Source: Pacificibacter maritimus
Lineage (GTDB): Bacteria; Pseudomonadota; Alphaproteobacteria; Rhodobacterales; Rhodobacteraceae
Direction: 5' to 3'
Assembly: GCF_003814915.1 (NCBI RefSeq)
Contig: NZ_RKQK01000001.1
Location: 124,001 to 188,000 of the forward strand
Length of the DNA: 64,000 nt
The notes beneath the pieces were generated by a model. That model was not told the DNA's origin. It made no database searches and saw only the letters and a list, made by a program, of their open reading frames with translations. Shown one piece after another: positions 16,962 through 25,998 of this stretch (position 1 is the first letter of the stretch; each line of letters starts with the position of its first letter). The translations under genes were made by a program, and so were the position numbers.

Positions 16962-17836
16962 GCGGCTTTCCTTTGTTGCTCACCTGCCATGGTGGCTTGG
17001 CCTTTGGACAGGCGGGCGGTGATGCGGGCCAAAACGATTTCAGAGAGCTTTGTGAAACTCAGGTAAAAAACCAAGAGCGCCAAGAAATACCACAAGCGCC
17101 AATCGGGGTGGGGATAGGTGAAATGACTGGTCTTGGCGGCCCCAAGTTCACGTGCCCAATAAACGATGTCTTCAACGCCCAAGAGGAACAAAAGCGGTGT
17201 GGATTTGATCAAAATCATCCAAAGGTTCGAGAGGCCAGGCAGGGCGTAAATCCACATTTGCGGCACTAAGATGCGCCAAAAACTTTGACGCGGAGTCATG
17301 CCATAGCTTTCTGCCGTCTCCAGTTGTGCGCGGGGCACAGCCCGCATTGCGCCTGAAATGACATTTGCAGAAAAAGCGCCAAACACGATGGCAAAAGCCA
17401 AAACCGCGAGAAGAAAGCCATAGATTTCATGCACTGTCTGCGGGGCACTGCCGAGGGGCAGTTTTGCCTCAGCGCAGACCAAAAAGTCATTGCCTTGCCG
17501 AATTGGATCGCTCCAATCGGGACATAAGATTTTATGGCGGATCGTTTCAAACCCTTGGTCCAAGGCCAAAGGCACGAAAAGAAAGAAGACGATATCAGGA
17601 ACGCCGCGCACCATTGAGGTATAAAGCGTGCCAAACCAGCGCAAAGGCGCGATTTTGGATCGTGCCGCAATCGCCCCCAAAAAGCCAACGCCAAGCGCGA
17701 TGGGCGCAGTCACCGCCAAAAGCGTGAGCACCACAAGGAAGCTTTGATAGAACAAAACATGTTTGCCTGTTGTGAGGTAACAGGCGAACCAGTTGAGGCC
17801 TTCCAGCGTTGAGGGGTCTGTGCACTGTGAAAACAT
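16958..17836 (-). CDS. Polar amino-acid ABC transporter permease (HisQ-like)
   Basis: A 292-residue permease with an N-terminal extension before the first helix, and the ETAESYGMTPRQSFWRI EAA loop in the second half. It pairs with the next permease, with which it shares ATGA. The insertion after the third helix (about 40 residues containing ILCPDWSDPIRQGND) is longer than in enteric HisQ and probably periplasmic. The operon order and the associated binding protein point to basic or other polar amino acids as substrate; specificity cannot be read further. Confidence 0.87.
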   Translation of the reverse strand: MFSQCTDPSTLEGLNWFACYLTTGKHVLFYQSFLVVLTLLAVTAPIALGVGFLGAIAARSKIAPLRWFGTLYTSMVRGVPDIVFFLFVPLALDQGFETIRHKILCPDWSDPIRQGNDFLVCAEAKLPLGSAPQTVHEIYGFLLAVLAFAIVFGAFSANVISGAMRAVPRAQLETAESYGMTPRQSFWRILVPQMWIYALPGLSNLWMILIKSTPLLFLLGVEDIVYWARELGAAKTSHFTYPHPDWRLWYFLALLVFYLSFTKLSEIVLARITARLSKGQATMAGEQQRKAA

Positions 17837-17856
17837 GATGGGCTAACTTAGGGAAA

Positions 17857-17882
17857 GGGGCGGCGCTGACCCGCGCCGCCCC
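17857..17882 (-). terminator. Intercistronic hairpin after the binding-protein gene
   Basis: A perfect 10-bp GC stem (17873-17882 with 17857-17866, six-base loop) begins eight bases after the stop codon of the binding-protein gene and is followed on the minus strand by TTTCCC. Such hairpins typically protect or partly terminate the binding-protein mRNA so that it outnumbers the permeases. Confidence 0.7.
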
Positions 17883-17890
17883 AAATCTGA

Positions 17891-18607
17891 TTAGTAAGTG
17901 ATGACGTCTTCGCCGAAGTATTTGACCAAGAGCGTGTTCAAAGATCCGTCCGCTTTCATCGCGTCGATTGCTGCATCGAATTTGGCTTTCAACTCGGTGT
18001 CGCTTTCGCGCAGACCGATGCCGATGCCGCCGCCCAGCAATACATTCTCGCCTTCAAACATAAAGCCTTGCTCAGCAACAAAAGGAGCAAGCGCGTCTTT
18101 GTCTGCGAAAACGGCATCAACTTCGCCATTTTTCACAGCTGCGATAGTGTCATCGAGCGTTGAAAATTCAACCAATGTTGCACCTGTTGTCGCGATGTGG
18201 CTGGCTTGGATGGTTGACGCTTGTGCCGCAATAACGCCGCTTGACAGGTCGACGCCTTCAGACATTACAACGTAAGCGGATGCGGTTGGTGGGTAGTAGT
18301 CTGTTGTGAAATCAATAACTTCATCGCGCTCGTCTGTGATCGACATGCCTGCGATGATCGCGTCATAGTTGCCAGACAAAAGGTTTGGAATAATGGTGTC
18401 CCATTCGTTTGTGACCCATTCACATGTCAGTTCTGCAATCGTACAAAGTGCATCGCCCACTTCGCGTTCAAAACCTGCAACTTCGCCGTTGTCATCGATG
18501 AAGTTATAGGGAGGGTAGGCGCCCTCTGTGCCCATGCGCACTGTATCTGCAAAGGCGGCGCCAGCTGAAAGCGCCAAAAGAGCTGTGGAAAGAACTAGTT
18601 TTTTCAT
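17891..18607 (-). CDS. Periplasmic amino-acid binding protein of the ABC importer
   Basis: A 238-residue solute-binding protein with a signal peptide ending GAAFA (residues 1-20) and the family 3 signature VRMGTEGAYPPYNFIDD at the mature start. It has further landmarks GFEREVGDALC, IIAGMSITDER and KNGEVDAVFADKDAL, all of the lysine-arginine-ornithine/histidine type. It delivers the amino acid to the two permeases. It is encoded second in the operon, between the ATPase and the permeases. The terminal VKYFGEDVITY is normal. Exact ligand is unknown. Confidence 0.9.
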   Translation of the reverse strand: MKKLVLSTALLALSAGAAFADTVRMGTEGAYPPYNFIDDNGEVAGFEREVGDALCTIAELTCEWVTNEWDTIIPNLLSGNYDAIIAGMSITDERDEVIDFTTDYYPPTASAYVVMSEGVDLSSGVIAAQASTIQASHIATTGATLVEFSTLDDTIAAVKNGEVDAVFADKDALAPFVAEQGFMFEGENVLLGGGIGIGLRESDTELKAKFDAAIDAMKADGSLNTLLVKYFGEDVITY

Positions 18608-18651
18608 TTTTGAATCTCCCGTTGGGGTGTGTGGTCGTCTTGGTATCAGTT

Positions 18652-19440
18652 TTATGCTGGCAAAGTGGCTTGTAAAAACTGTTGCAAGCGTTCTGATTTC
18701 GGGGCGCCAAATAGTTCATTTGGGCTGCCTTGTTCTTCGATAAGGCCTTGATGCAAGAACACAACTTGATCCGACACATCTGCCGCCATGCGCATATCAT
18801 GGGTGACGATCATCATCGTGCGCCCTTCGCGTGCAAGGTCTTGGATAACGCGCACCACTTCTTGTTCCAATTCAGGATCAAGGGCCGAAGTTGGTTCATC
18901 AAACAACAGGGCTTTGGGTTCCATACATAATCCGCGTGCGATCGCGGCGCGTTGCTGTTGCCCCCCTGACAGTTGCGCGGGGTAGACATCGCATTTGTCA
19001 CCGATGCCGACTTTATCAAGATAGCTGCGTGCGCTGGCTTCGACTTCGGCAGGGTCGCGGTTTAGAACCGTGATGGGTGCTTCCATGACGTTTTCTAGGA
19101 TCGTCATGTGAGACCACAGATTGAACTGCTGAAAAACCATCGACAGGTTGGTTCGAATACGGGTGACTTGTTTGCGATCACTGGGATGACGGTTGGCGCC
19201 AGTCCCTTTCCATTTGATCGGTTCGCCTTGAAACAAAATCTCGCCGCTTTGGCTGTGCTCCAATAGATTGGCGCAGCGCAGCAAGGTCGATTTTCCAGAT
19301 CCAGAAGATCCGATCAAAGACAAAACTTCGCCGCGTCCCGCAGTTACGGACACGCCTTTCAGCACGTCTAGATCGCCGTAGGATTTGTGCAAATCACGGA
19401 TTTCGATCACAGGGTCGGTTTTTGAGTCATTGGTCAACAT
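18652..19440 (-). CDS. Amino-acid ABC transporter ATP-binding protein (HisP-like)
   Basis: A 262-residue ABC ATPase. Walker A is GSSGSGKST, the Q-loop lies at VFQQFNLW, the signature is LSGGQQQR, and Walker B is LLFDEPTSALD followed by the H-loop THDM. It matches the HisP/GlnQ group. The ATG at 19440 is preferred to the longer frame (19476) because the product then begins immediately before the conserved IEIRDLHKSYG; neither has a strong ribosome site. It is the first gene of the importer operon, which is less usual than the binding protein coming first. Confidence 0.9.
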   Translation of the reverse strand: MLTNDSKTDPVIEIRDLHKSYGDLDVLKGVSVTAGRGEVLSLIGSSGSGKSTLLRCANLLEHSQSGEILFQGEPIKWKGTGANRHPSDRKQVTRIRTNLSMVFQQFNLWSHMTILENVMEAPITVLNRDPAEVEASARSYLDKVGIGDKCDVYPAQLSGGQQQRAAIARGLCMEPKALLFDEPTSALDPELEQEVVRVIQDLAREGRTMMIVTHDMRMAADVSDQVVFLHQGLIEEQGSPNELFGAPKSERLQQFLQATLPA

Positions 19441-19593
19441 TAGACAGAGTAATGTAAAGTTTTGCTCCAGATGCAATGATCTTTGTGCAATTTCCGTAGC
19501 GTCACGAGAGAGAAAATACGCAAATGGACGCTAAACCAGCATAGCATCTGTGCCGCGCATGAATTCTGCGCAGGTAAAACGCGATTAAGCCGA

Positions 19594-20046
19594 TCAATCA
19601 GCCTGATCTAATCTGTCTGATGCACGCTGACGCGCCTGCGCGCTTTCCATGTCCGTGAGACCTAACAGATTGGACACAAGGCGCAAAACCGTGTCTTCTG
19701 CGTGATCACGACTGCCATCAATCAGGACGACCGACCACATGGCTTCGATCACGCCAGCGCGGTCTTCAAAAGGCACCGCATCCTTGATCGCACGGGTAAA
19801 GCGCACTGTGTCTGGGGCCTCGGCTTCTAGGGTTTCCGCTTGCTGGCGCAGGTCCACCGCGCTTTGCTCATCTAGATCAAAGCGTTTGCGTAAAACAGCC
19901 GTGATTCTGGCCACCTCGGCAGGGTCATAGTGACCATCTGCGCGTGCGATCCGTACCAAAAGCGCCGCCAGAGCAAGGCTGGCATCGAATCCAGACAACC
20001 GATCTGGCTGCGGCTGGATGAGGTTTTTCAAAAATTCACCAAACAT
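19594..20046 (-). CDS. TerB-like acidic helical protein
   Basis: A 150-residue protein with the TerB/DjlA-like fold: helix ALAALLVRIARADGHYDPAEVARI with the conserved acidic metal site, and a second similar motif MWSVVLIDGSRDHAEDTVL. TerB-like domains bind divalent metal and occur in stress-related proteins; a tellurite function is not implied. The ATG at 20046 is chosen because the protein starts with the short family leader MFGEFLKNL; the upstream extension overlaps the gap and the ppk2 end. It lies 73 bases after ppk2 on the same strand. Confidence 0.75.
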   Translation of the reverse strand: MFGEFLKNLIQPQPDRLSGFDASLALAALLVRIARADGHYDPAEVARITAVLRKRFDLDEQSAVDLRQQAETLEAEAPDTVRFTRAIKDAVPFEDRAGVIEAMWSVVLIDGSRDHAEDTVLRLVSNLLGLTDMESAQARQRASDRLDQAD

Positions 20047-20119
20047 AAACAACACATAGAGCTTAGCGCGCAAAAGGAAAAGGTTCGGCGCAGTCACAAC
20101 CGTGTTAGCGGGAGTGCCG

Positions 20120-21031
20120 CTAGTATTTTGAGGGCACGTATAGGTCTCGCGGCAGCACGGCACGTTCATAATCTTTGTTATAAACGCGTTCGGGAAGGGC
20201 GATTTCATCATGCGGCACATCTGTATAGGGGAACATCGACAAAAGATGATCTATACAGTTCAAGCGCGCGCGCTTTTTGTCATTGCCCTCAACGATATAC
20301 CAAGGTGCTTCGGGAATATTGGTGCGTGCGAATGTGTCTTCTTTGGCTTTGGTGTAATCTTCCCAGCGCACGCGAGATTGCAGATCCATCGGCGACAGTT
20401 TCCACTGTTTCATCGGGTCATGAATGCGCATCAAAAACCGCATTTGCTGTTCTTCGTCAGAGACAGAAAACCAATATTTCACAACTTTAATACCAGAACG
20501 CACTAACATGCGTTCGAATTCGGGAACGTCTTGGAAAAACTGTTCCACTTGGTCTTCGTTGCAAAAGCCCATGACCCGTTCAACACCTGATCGATTGTAC
20601 CACGACCGATCAAACAGCACCATTTCTCCGGCCGCAGGCAGATGCGGCACATAGCGTTGAAAATACCACTGTGACTTTTCGCGATCCGATGGGGCGGGCA
20701 AGGCGACTGTGCGTACGATGCGCGGATTTAGGCGCTGGGTGATGCGCTTGATCACGCCCCCTTTGCCTGCAGAATCGCGGCCTTCGAACAAAACGACGAT
20801 CTTTTCGCCACTGTGCTGCACCCAATCTTGCAAACGGATCAATTCAGCTTGCAAGCGCAAGAGGTCGTAAAAATATTCAGGACGTTTCAAGGCATCTGGA
20901 TGGGCTTTTTGGTATATTTTCTTGATTTCTTGGCTCAAAAGAGCGTCTTCAAGTTCAAGTTCAAACTCTTCGTCTAGAGTGTCTGCAAGTTCTGCTTCAA
21001 GCCAATCTTGCGCGTCTTTTTCAAATGCCAT
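20120..21031 (-). CDS. ppk2: Polyphosphate kinase 2 (PPK2 family)
   Basis: A 303-residue single-domain PPK2. The Walker A loop is FEGRDSAGKGG (83-92), Walker B/lid is VLFDRSWYNRSG (138-149), and the family motif TRRLNP-like region reads TQRLNPRIV. These enzymes use polyphosphate to phosphorylate nucleoside diphosphates (class I) or monophosphates; the single domain and length suit class I, but the subclass should not be taken as certain. The N-terminus is strongly acidic. It could link energy storage as polyphosphate with the PHB genes of the same region, but that is only proximity. Confidence 0.93.
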   Translation of the reverse strand: MAFEKDAQDWLEAELADTLDEEFELELEDALLSQEIKKIYQKAHPDALKRPEYFYDLLRLQAELIRLQDWVQHSGEKIVVLFEGRDSAGKGGVIKRITQRLNPRIVRTVALPAPSDREKSQWYFQRYVPHLPAAGEMVLFDRSWYNRSGVERVMGFCNEDQVEQFFQDVPEFERMLVRSGIKVVKYWFSVSDEEQQMRFLMRIHDPMKQWKLSPMDLQSRVRWEDYTKAKEDTFARTNIPEAPWYIVEGNDKKRARLNCIDHLLSMFPYTDVPHDEIALPERVYNKDYERAVLPRDLYVPSKY

Positions 21032-21107
21032 CTTTAAATTTTCCTCAAAGCGGTCCGCGAGTCATATGCCGCGAGCTTGCCTTAAATCATAGGAATATGA
21101 CAGTTTC

Positions 21108-21701
21108 TTAATGCAATAGGATCGGCACCAAAGACGCCACCAACAAGGCTGCCATGGTCCAGTTGAACAGGGCCAAGCGGCGTGCGTTGGTCAAAAAACG
21201 CCGCAGTTCTGTGCCCATCCAAGCCCATAAAGTGATCGCGGGAAAATTCACCATCAAAAAACCAAGCCCCACAAATAGCGCAGCCAACCATGTGTCCCCT
21301 TGCGCATAATTTGTTTGTGCGCTGATCGCCATGATCACAGCTTTTGGATTGACCCATTGAAAGGCTGCAGCTTGCAAAAAGGTAAAGGGCTTGGCCGTCA
21401 CATCGCCACCTTTCGGGGCGGCGGCATGTGCGATTTTCCATGCAAGCCAAAGCATATAAACGATAGAGACCACAGTCAGAACATTGCGCAGCATAGGCAG
21501 GCTATGAAACGCCTGCGCCAAGCCTAAACCGATCACAAAGACCATAAAAGAATGGCCCAGTGAGATGCCCAGCATATGCGGCAACGTGCGTTTAAATCCA
21601 AAGTTGGCCCCCGATGCCAAAAGCATCAGATTGTTCGGTCCTGGTGTGCCTGAGGCAACGAAGGCAAAGCCCAAGAGGGCCAAAAAAAGCGTCATATCCA
21701 T
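21108..21701 (-). CDS. LysE-family amino-acid exporter
   Basis: A 197-residue membrane protein with six helices and the LysE/RhtB N-terminal signature SGTPGPNNLML, followed by GISLGHSFMVF and AAAFQWVNPKA. It should export an amino acid or similar metabolite. The divergent Lrp-type gene 81 bases away is the expected regulator. The start at 21701 (or the ATG two codons later at 21695) gives the usual length; the longer frame to 21791 would overlap the regulator start. The upstream region contains a long palindrome that can serve as the regulator's site. Confidence 0.9.
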   Translation of the reverse strand: MDMTLFLALLGFAFVASGTPGPNNLMLLASGANFGFKRTLPHMLGISLGHSFMVFVIGLGLAQAFHSLPMLRNVLTVVSIVYMLWLAWKIAHAAAPKGGDVTAKPFTFLQAAAFQWVNPKAVIMAISAQTNYAQGDTWLAALFVGLGFLMVNFPAITLWAWMGTELRRFLTNARRLALFNWTMAALLVASLVPILLH

Positions 21702-21729
21702 GGGGTGAAATATAGGGGTGTTTTCGAAT

Positions 21730-21776
21730 ATTATATTGCAAAATAAGCTTGATATGCAGAATGTTTGCAATATAAT
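21730..21776. promoter_or_regulatory. Palindromic operator between lysE-like and lrp-like genes
   Basis: Two perfect 13-base arms, ATTATATTGCAAA (21730-21742) and TTTGCAATATAAT (21764-21776), are separated by 21 bases. Each arm contains a TATAAT box reading outward to the nearest gene, so a protein bound here would cover both -10 boxes. The site is the natural operator for the Lrp/AsnC-family regulator encoded beside it. Confidence 0.75.
21749..21776 (+). promoter_or_regulatory. Promoter of the Lrp-family gene, possibly leaderless
   Basis: TTGATA (21749-21754), 16 bases, and TATAAT (21771-21776) form a near-consensus promoter. The start codon is at 21783, exactly where transcription would begin, and no ribosome site precedes it. 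This suggests a leaderless mRNA. The -10 box is inside the right arm of the operator. Confidence 0.6.
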
Positions 21777-21782
21777 TCGGTC

Positions 21783-22226
21783 ATGGATCAATTAGACAGT
21801 AAAATATTGCGCCTTCTTGAGCGTGATGGCCGTTTGACGAATCTGCAACTCTCAGAGCAAATTGGATTGTCGCCTTCTGCCACATCGCGCCGTGTCACAG
21901 ATTTGGAACGCAGCGGCGTGATTACGGGATACCGTGCTGTTTTGGATCGCGAAAAACTGGGGCAGGGGTTTTGCGCCTATGTCACAGTCGGCCTGTCCAA
22001 ACATACCAAAGAATCGCAGCAGGCTTTTGAACGTGCTATTTCACGCGCCCCTGAGGTCAAAGAATGTCATAATGTGACGGGTGTGTTTGAATATATTTTG
22101 CGCGTGGAAACGGTGGATTTAACCCGCTACAAAACCTTTCACACCGACGTTTTAGGGGTTTTGCCGCAAGTCAATTCCATCACGTCTTATATCGTGATGG
22201 ACAGTCCCAAAGATATGCGCGCGTAA
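21783..22226 (+). CDS. Lrp/AsnC-family transcriptional regulator
   Basis: A 147-residue Lrp-type regulator: an N-terminal HTH (LDSKILRLLERDGRLTNLQL, then GLSPSATSRRV) and a C-terminal RAM ligand-binding domain with GVFEYILRVETVDL. It resembles regulators that bind amino acids and control an adjacent LysE exporter. The ATG at 21783 begins the standard MDQLDSKIL start; upstream frames cross the promoter. It is divergent from the exporter gene and presumably senses the exported amino acid. Confidence 0.92.
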   Translation: MDQLDSKILRLLERDGRLTNLQLSEQIGLSPSATSRRVTDLERSGVITGYRAVLDREKLGQGFCAYVTVGLSKHTKESQQAFERAISRAPEVKECHNVTGVFEYILRVETVDLTRYKTFHTDVLGVLPQVNSITSYIVMDSPKDMRA

Positions 22227-22342
22227 ACCCGCTTGTGCCTTGCGGCGGTTTATTGCTTTTGCGGCGCGCGCTGTACAAATCGGCGCTACTGTTTCGTTGT
22301 GCGCGTGATAAACATATTGGGTATTCAAACAAAGGCTTGCCC

Positions 22343-22978
22343 ATGTACCGCCCAAAAAACTCTGCGATCGACGACCAAAATGTGCTGAGTGCAGCCGTGG
22401 ATCAAATTGGATTTGGGGCTTTGGTTACCTTTCACGAGGGTGCTTTCGAAACCAGTTATCTGCCTGTCGTGATCAAACAAACGCAAACCGAATTCATCAT
22501 AGAAGCCCATTGCGCGCGCGCCAACACCCATTGGAAAATCGCCGATAAAGGGACATCGATGTTTATGTTCCAAGGCCCGCATGCCTATGTTTCGGCGGGG
22601 CATTACGCAACCAAATCCGAGACGGGAAAGGTTGTGCCCACGTGGAACTATATCGTTGTGCATGCCCATGGCACGCTGCAAGCGATGAAAGACCCCAATT
22701 GGCTTGTTGCGCATTTAGATGAGCTGACGGCCAAAAACGAAGAGGGGCGCGCAGAGCCTTGGCAGGTGTCGGATGCACCTGTCGCCTATATCGCGGCTTT
22801 AAAACGCGGCATCGTGGGGTTACGCTTTCGGGTGAATAAGTTCGAAGGGCGTTGGAAGTTGGAACAAGCCACGCCAGCGAAAGATCGCGCAAGCTTGGTG
22901 CAAGGCCTGTCGAACGAGGGCGATATGGCGCGGGATTTGGCCGAGGCTTTGCATTATTTTCCGCAAGCAGAAGACTGA
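22343..22978 (+). CDS. PaiB-family FMN-binding protein
   Basis: A 211-residue protein of the PaiB/FMN-binding split-barrel family. It starts MYRPKNSAIDD, has the IEAHCARANTHWK-type segment that lines the flavin site, PHAYVSAGHY and VPTWNYIVVHAHG, then a C-terminal helix with a conserved RGIVGLRFRV. In Bacillus PaiB affects sporulation and protease genes, but in proteobacteria the role is uncharacterised, so a regulator call should be cautious. The ATG at 22343 is supported by alignment with the family start; the frame is open upstream to 22235. Confidence 0.85.
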   Translation: MYRPKNSAIDDQNVLSAAVDQIGFGALVTFHEGAFETSYLPVVIKQTQTEFIIEAHCARANTHWKIADKGTSMFMFQGPHAYVSAGHYATKSETGKVVPTWNYIVVHAHGTLQAMKDPNWLVAHLDELTAKNEEGRAEPWQVSDAPVAYIAALKRGIVGLRFRVNKFEGRWKLEQATPAKDRASLVQGLSNEGDMARDLAEALHYFPQAED

Positions 22979-23000
22979 AAAACAACACAGTGATGACATG

Positions 23001-23030
23001 AAAAAAGGCGCCGCAAAGGGCGCCTTTCTT
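23001..23030. terminator. Bidirectional terminator between PaiB gene and pyrG
   Basis: AAAGGCGCC (23004-23012) pairs with GGCGCCTTT (23019-23027). On the minus strand the stem is followed by TTTTTT, so it serves pyrG well; on the plus strand it also follows the PaiB gene within about 25 bases. Confidence 0.85.
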
Positions 23031-23053
23031 GATTTGGTTGAAGGCTTTTGGCC

Positions 23054-24697
23054 TTAGACCAAGCGCGAATTTTCTTTGGCGGCCCGCACGAAATCTTTGA
23101 ACAATGGTGCAGGCGCAAAGGGTTTGGATTTCAATTCGGGGTGGAACTGAACGCCAATGTACCAAGGGTGATCTTGGATTTCGACGATCTCTGGCAAACG
23201 TCCATCGGGCGACATGCCTGAGAAGATCAAACCATGTTCTTCCAACTGCGCGCGGTATTTGGTGTCGACCTCATAGCGGTGACGGTGGCGTTCTTCGATT
23301 TCGGTTGTGCCATAGGCTTCGGCAACGCGAGATCCTGCTTTCAAAGTTGCAGAGTAGGCGCCCAAACGCATGGTGCCGCCTTTGTCATCGGTGGATTTGC
23401 GGCGTACTTTGTGGTTGCCTTGTACCCATTCTTTTAGGTGGTAAACGACAGGTTCAAAACGGTTTTTTCCAGCTTCGTGATCGAATTCTTCCGACCCTGC
23501 TGCTTCAATTCCTGCCAAGTTGCGGGCGGCTTCGATCACGGCCATCTGCATCCCCAAACAAATTCCAAGGTAGGGAATTTTGCGTTCGCGTGCGAATTGG
23601 GCCGCTTTGATTTTGCCTTCTGTGCCGCGCTCACCAAAGCCGCCTGGCACCAAGATCGCGTGGTAGCCCTCAAGATAGGGGGCTGCGTCTGCTGAATCGA
23701 ACAGTTCCGCATCCACCCATTCAACTTTCACCTTAACACGGTTGGCCATGCCGCCATGTGTCAGCGCCTCTGCAATAGATTTATAGGCGTCTTCAAGCTG
23801 CACGTATTTGCCAACGATGGCGACTTTTACTTCGCCTTCAGGGTTAAACACGCGGTCTGCTACGTCATGCCAAACAGTGAGGTCTGGTTTTGGTGCAGGG
23901 GCAATGCCAAAGGCGTCAAGCACAGCTTGGTCCAAACCTTCGCGGTGGTAGGCAAGTGGCGCCTCGTAAATAGACTTCAAATCTGGGGCTGCAATCACAT
24001 CTTCTTTGCGCACGTTACAGAATAGGGCGATTTTTTCGCGCTCTTTTTCTGGGATCGGGTGCTCAGAGCGGCAGACCAAAACATTTGGCTGCAAACCGAT
24101 GGTGCGCAATTCCTTGACAGAGTGTTGCGTTGGCTTTGTCTTCAACTCACCAGAGGCCGCAATGTAAGGCAGAAGTGTGAGGTGCATGAAAATACATTCG
24201 CCGCGCGGTTTGTCTTGGGCAAACTGACGGATCGCTTCAAAGAAGGGCAGGCCTTCGATGTCGCCAACAGTGCCGCCGATTTCGCACAGCATAAAGTCAA
24301 CTTCGTCGTCGCCGATATCAATAAAATCTTTGATTTCATTGGTCACATGCGGAATCACTTGGATCGTTTTACCCAAATAATCGCCGCGACGTTCTTTTTC
24401 CAAAACATTGGTGTAAACGCGGCCAGATGAAATCGAATCTGTATTGCGTGCGGCAACCCCAGTGAAGCGTTCGTAGTGGCCAAGATCCAAATCAGTTTCT
24501 GCGCCATCATCCGTGACAAACACTTCACCGTGTTCAAAGGGGCTCATCGTACCCGGATCGACATTGAGATAGGGGTCAAGCTTACGCAGACGAACGGTGT
24601 AGCCGCGTGCTTGGAGCAAGGCGCCCAAAGCTGCTGAGGCAAGGCCTTTGCCAAGTGAGGAAACAACACCGCCGGTGATGAAAACGTATCGTGCCAT
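23054..24697 (-). CDS. pyrG: CTP synthase
   Basis: A 547-residue CTP synthase, making CTP from UTP, ATP and glutamine. The N-terminal amidoligase domain starts with [19 protein letters not shown] and carries the [10 protein letters not shown] block; the C-terminal glutaminase domain has [11 protein letters not shown], the nucleophile Cys in [11 protein letters not shown] and [10 protein letters not shown] with the catalytic His and Glu. Length is normal. It follows secG on the same strand, separated by about 170 bases, an arrangement common in Rhodobacteraceae. Confidence 0.98.
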   Translation of the reverse strand: MARYVFITGGVVSSLGKGLASAALGALLQARGYTVRLRKLDPYLNVDPGTMSPFEHGEVFVTDDGAETDLDLGHYERFTGVAARNTDSISSGRVYTNVLEKERRGDYLGKTIQVIPHVTNEIKDFIDIGDDEVDFMLCEIGGTVGDIEGLPFFEAIRQFAQDKPRGECIFMHLTLLPYIAASGELKTKPTQHSVKELRTIGLQPNVLVCRSEHPIPEKEREKIALFCNVRKEDVIAAPDLKSIYEAPLAYHREGLDQAVLDAFGIAPAPKPDLTVWHDVADRVFNPEGEVKVAIVGKYVQLEDAYKSIAEALTHGGMANRVKVKVEWVDAELFDSADAAPYLEGYHAILVPGGFGERGTEGKIKAAQFARERKIPYLGICLGMQMAVIEAARNLAGIEAAGSEEFDHEAGKNRFEPVVYHLKEWVQGNHKVRRKSTDDKGGTMRLGAYSATLKAGSRVAEAYGTTEIEERHRHRYEVDTKYRAQLEEHGLIFSGMSPDGRLPEIVEIQDHPWYIGVQFHPELKSKPFAPAPLFKDFVRAAKENSRLV

Positions 24698-24863
24698 AAT
24701 GGGTGTAGCTCCCGTGAGTGATCAAAAATAGCTTGGTACGCGGCGTTAAAAAAACGCCACGTTCACGGGATTTATGGACTAACAGATTCGGCAATCCCGC
24801 ACAACCGAACCGCAACATATTGCGCGAAAAAACGCGCGATGCCCAAAGTATCGATAGGGTAGA

Positions 24864-25223
24864 TTATTCAGCGCGTGGTGGTGCCAATGGCGCATCCGCA
24901 GCAGAAGGCGGCAGCAATGAGCTTCCATCTGGCAAGGCTGGCGTGGATGTGCCTGTTTCTTCCAAAACAACCCCGTCCAGGACAGAAGATGTTGCAGCAT
25001 CGCGTCGCGCCAAGATGGTTAGGGCCAAAGATGTACAAATAAATCCAATCGCAAGGATCCATGTGATTTTGGACAAAGCCGAAGCCGCCGCGCGTCCGCT
25101 CATCACGTCGCCGCCACCGCCGCCACCCATACCAAGGCCGCCACCTTCTGAGCGCTGAAGCAAAACGATGCCAATCAAGCACAATGCAAGGATCAGGTGG
25201 ACGATAAGGATGACGTTTTCCAT
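24864..25223 (-). CDS. secG: Preprotein translocase subunit SecG
   Basis: A 119-residue SecG: two membrane helices (VILIVHLILALCLIGIVLL and ITWILAIGFICTSLALTIL) connected by the signature LLQRSEGGGLGMGGGGGGD. It is an auxiliary subunit of SecYEG. The C-terminal tail is Ala/Pro/Ser-rich and unconserved, as usual for alphaproteobacteria. The ATG at 25223 gives MENVILIVHL; the frame runs farther to 25307 but that extension has no membrane or family similarity. Confidence 0.93.
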   Translation of the reverse strand: MENVILIVHLILALCLIGIVLLQRSEGGGLGMGGGGGGDVMSGRAAASALSKITWILAIGFICTSLALTILARRDAATSSVLDGVVLEETGTSTPALPDGSSLLPPSAADAPLAPPRAE

Positions 25224-25387
25224 GGGAGAGGCCTTCGGATGAGTTCGATGCGGGTATTTAGGTAAAATGCGCGGCGCACGCAACCCCCTGCGCTGCCTGT
25301 GAGGCAAATGAGATGAAAGTTTTCCGTAATAGTGGCAAACTTGGGTGAGTTTGTTAGCATCTGCACCGTATTCATGGGAATGTTTCT

Positions 25388-25960
25388 ATGCGCTTTCAAT
25401 CAAAATACCCGCGCCTAGATCTGCGCTTGGCGGCATTTATTGCGGCATCTAGCATATGTTTGATTTGGGTGTTTTTCACCAATAATGCCTTTTTTGATTG
25501 GGCGTTTACCCGTCATCAAAATACCTATTCATGGTTGATGCGCCCCATTTTGATTGTGCCTGTTTGCTGGGCGGCATGGCATCAAAGCCTGTCTGGGATC
25601 ATGTTGGGAATCTTTTTGATGCTGTCATCCATGTTTTGGTTTCCAGCCCCGCAAATCCCAAATCCCGAGGTGGCTTTGTTTTTGCAAAGTGAGCGTGCGA
25701 TTCTTCAAGCGGGGTGGACCTTGCAAAACATTAGCGGTGGTTTGGCTGTCTTGGCATACGGCGTATTCATTTTGCGCGCCTTCTGGTTGCGATCTTGGCG
25801 ACTGGGATCGATGGGGCTTGTGATTGGCGCTATTGCAAAAGGCATGTGGTCGATTGTTTTTAGTCCTGATGCAGGTTTTGCGGCCTTGCCTTATGTTGCT
25901 GTCACTCTTTTGGGTGTCGCTGTTTTTGCGGTCTGGCGACATGTGGCATCAAATCGATGA
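25388..25960 (+). CDS. Hypothetical multi-pass membrane protein
   Basis: A 190-residue protein with about five membrane segments. I do not recognise a family. Visible features are an N-terminal basic stretch, the Trp- and Phe-rich FFTNNAFFDWAFTRHQ between the first two helices, and a conserved-looking FWLRSWRLGSMG loop. It precedes a GNAT acetyltransferase by 38 bases on the same strand and may be transcribed with it. No catalytic motif can be named. Confidence 0.6.
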   Translation: MRFQSKYPRLDLRLAAFIAASSICLIWVFFTNNAFFDWAFTRHQNTYSWLMRPILIVPVCWAAWHQSLSGIMLGIFLMLSSMFWFPAPQIPNPEVALFLQSERAILQAGWTLQNISGGLAVLAYGVFILRAFWLRSWRLGSMGLVIGAIAKGMWSIVFSPDAGFAALPYVAVTLLGVAVFAVWRHVASNR

Positions 25961-25998
25961 TGCGTTGCCATTTAAAGATGCTTTGATACAAACGGTTT

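Noticed and set aside
23104-23610. 168-codon plus-strand frame inside pyrG
   Set aside because: It is antisense to the most conserved part of CTP synthase and shows no protein-like pattern.
24718-25158. 146-codon plus-strand frame across secG
   Set aside because: Its C-terminal poly-Pro tract is just the antisense of the Gly-rich SecG loop.
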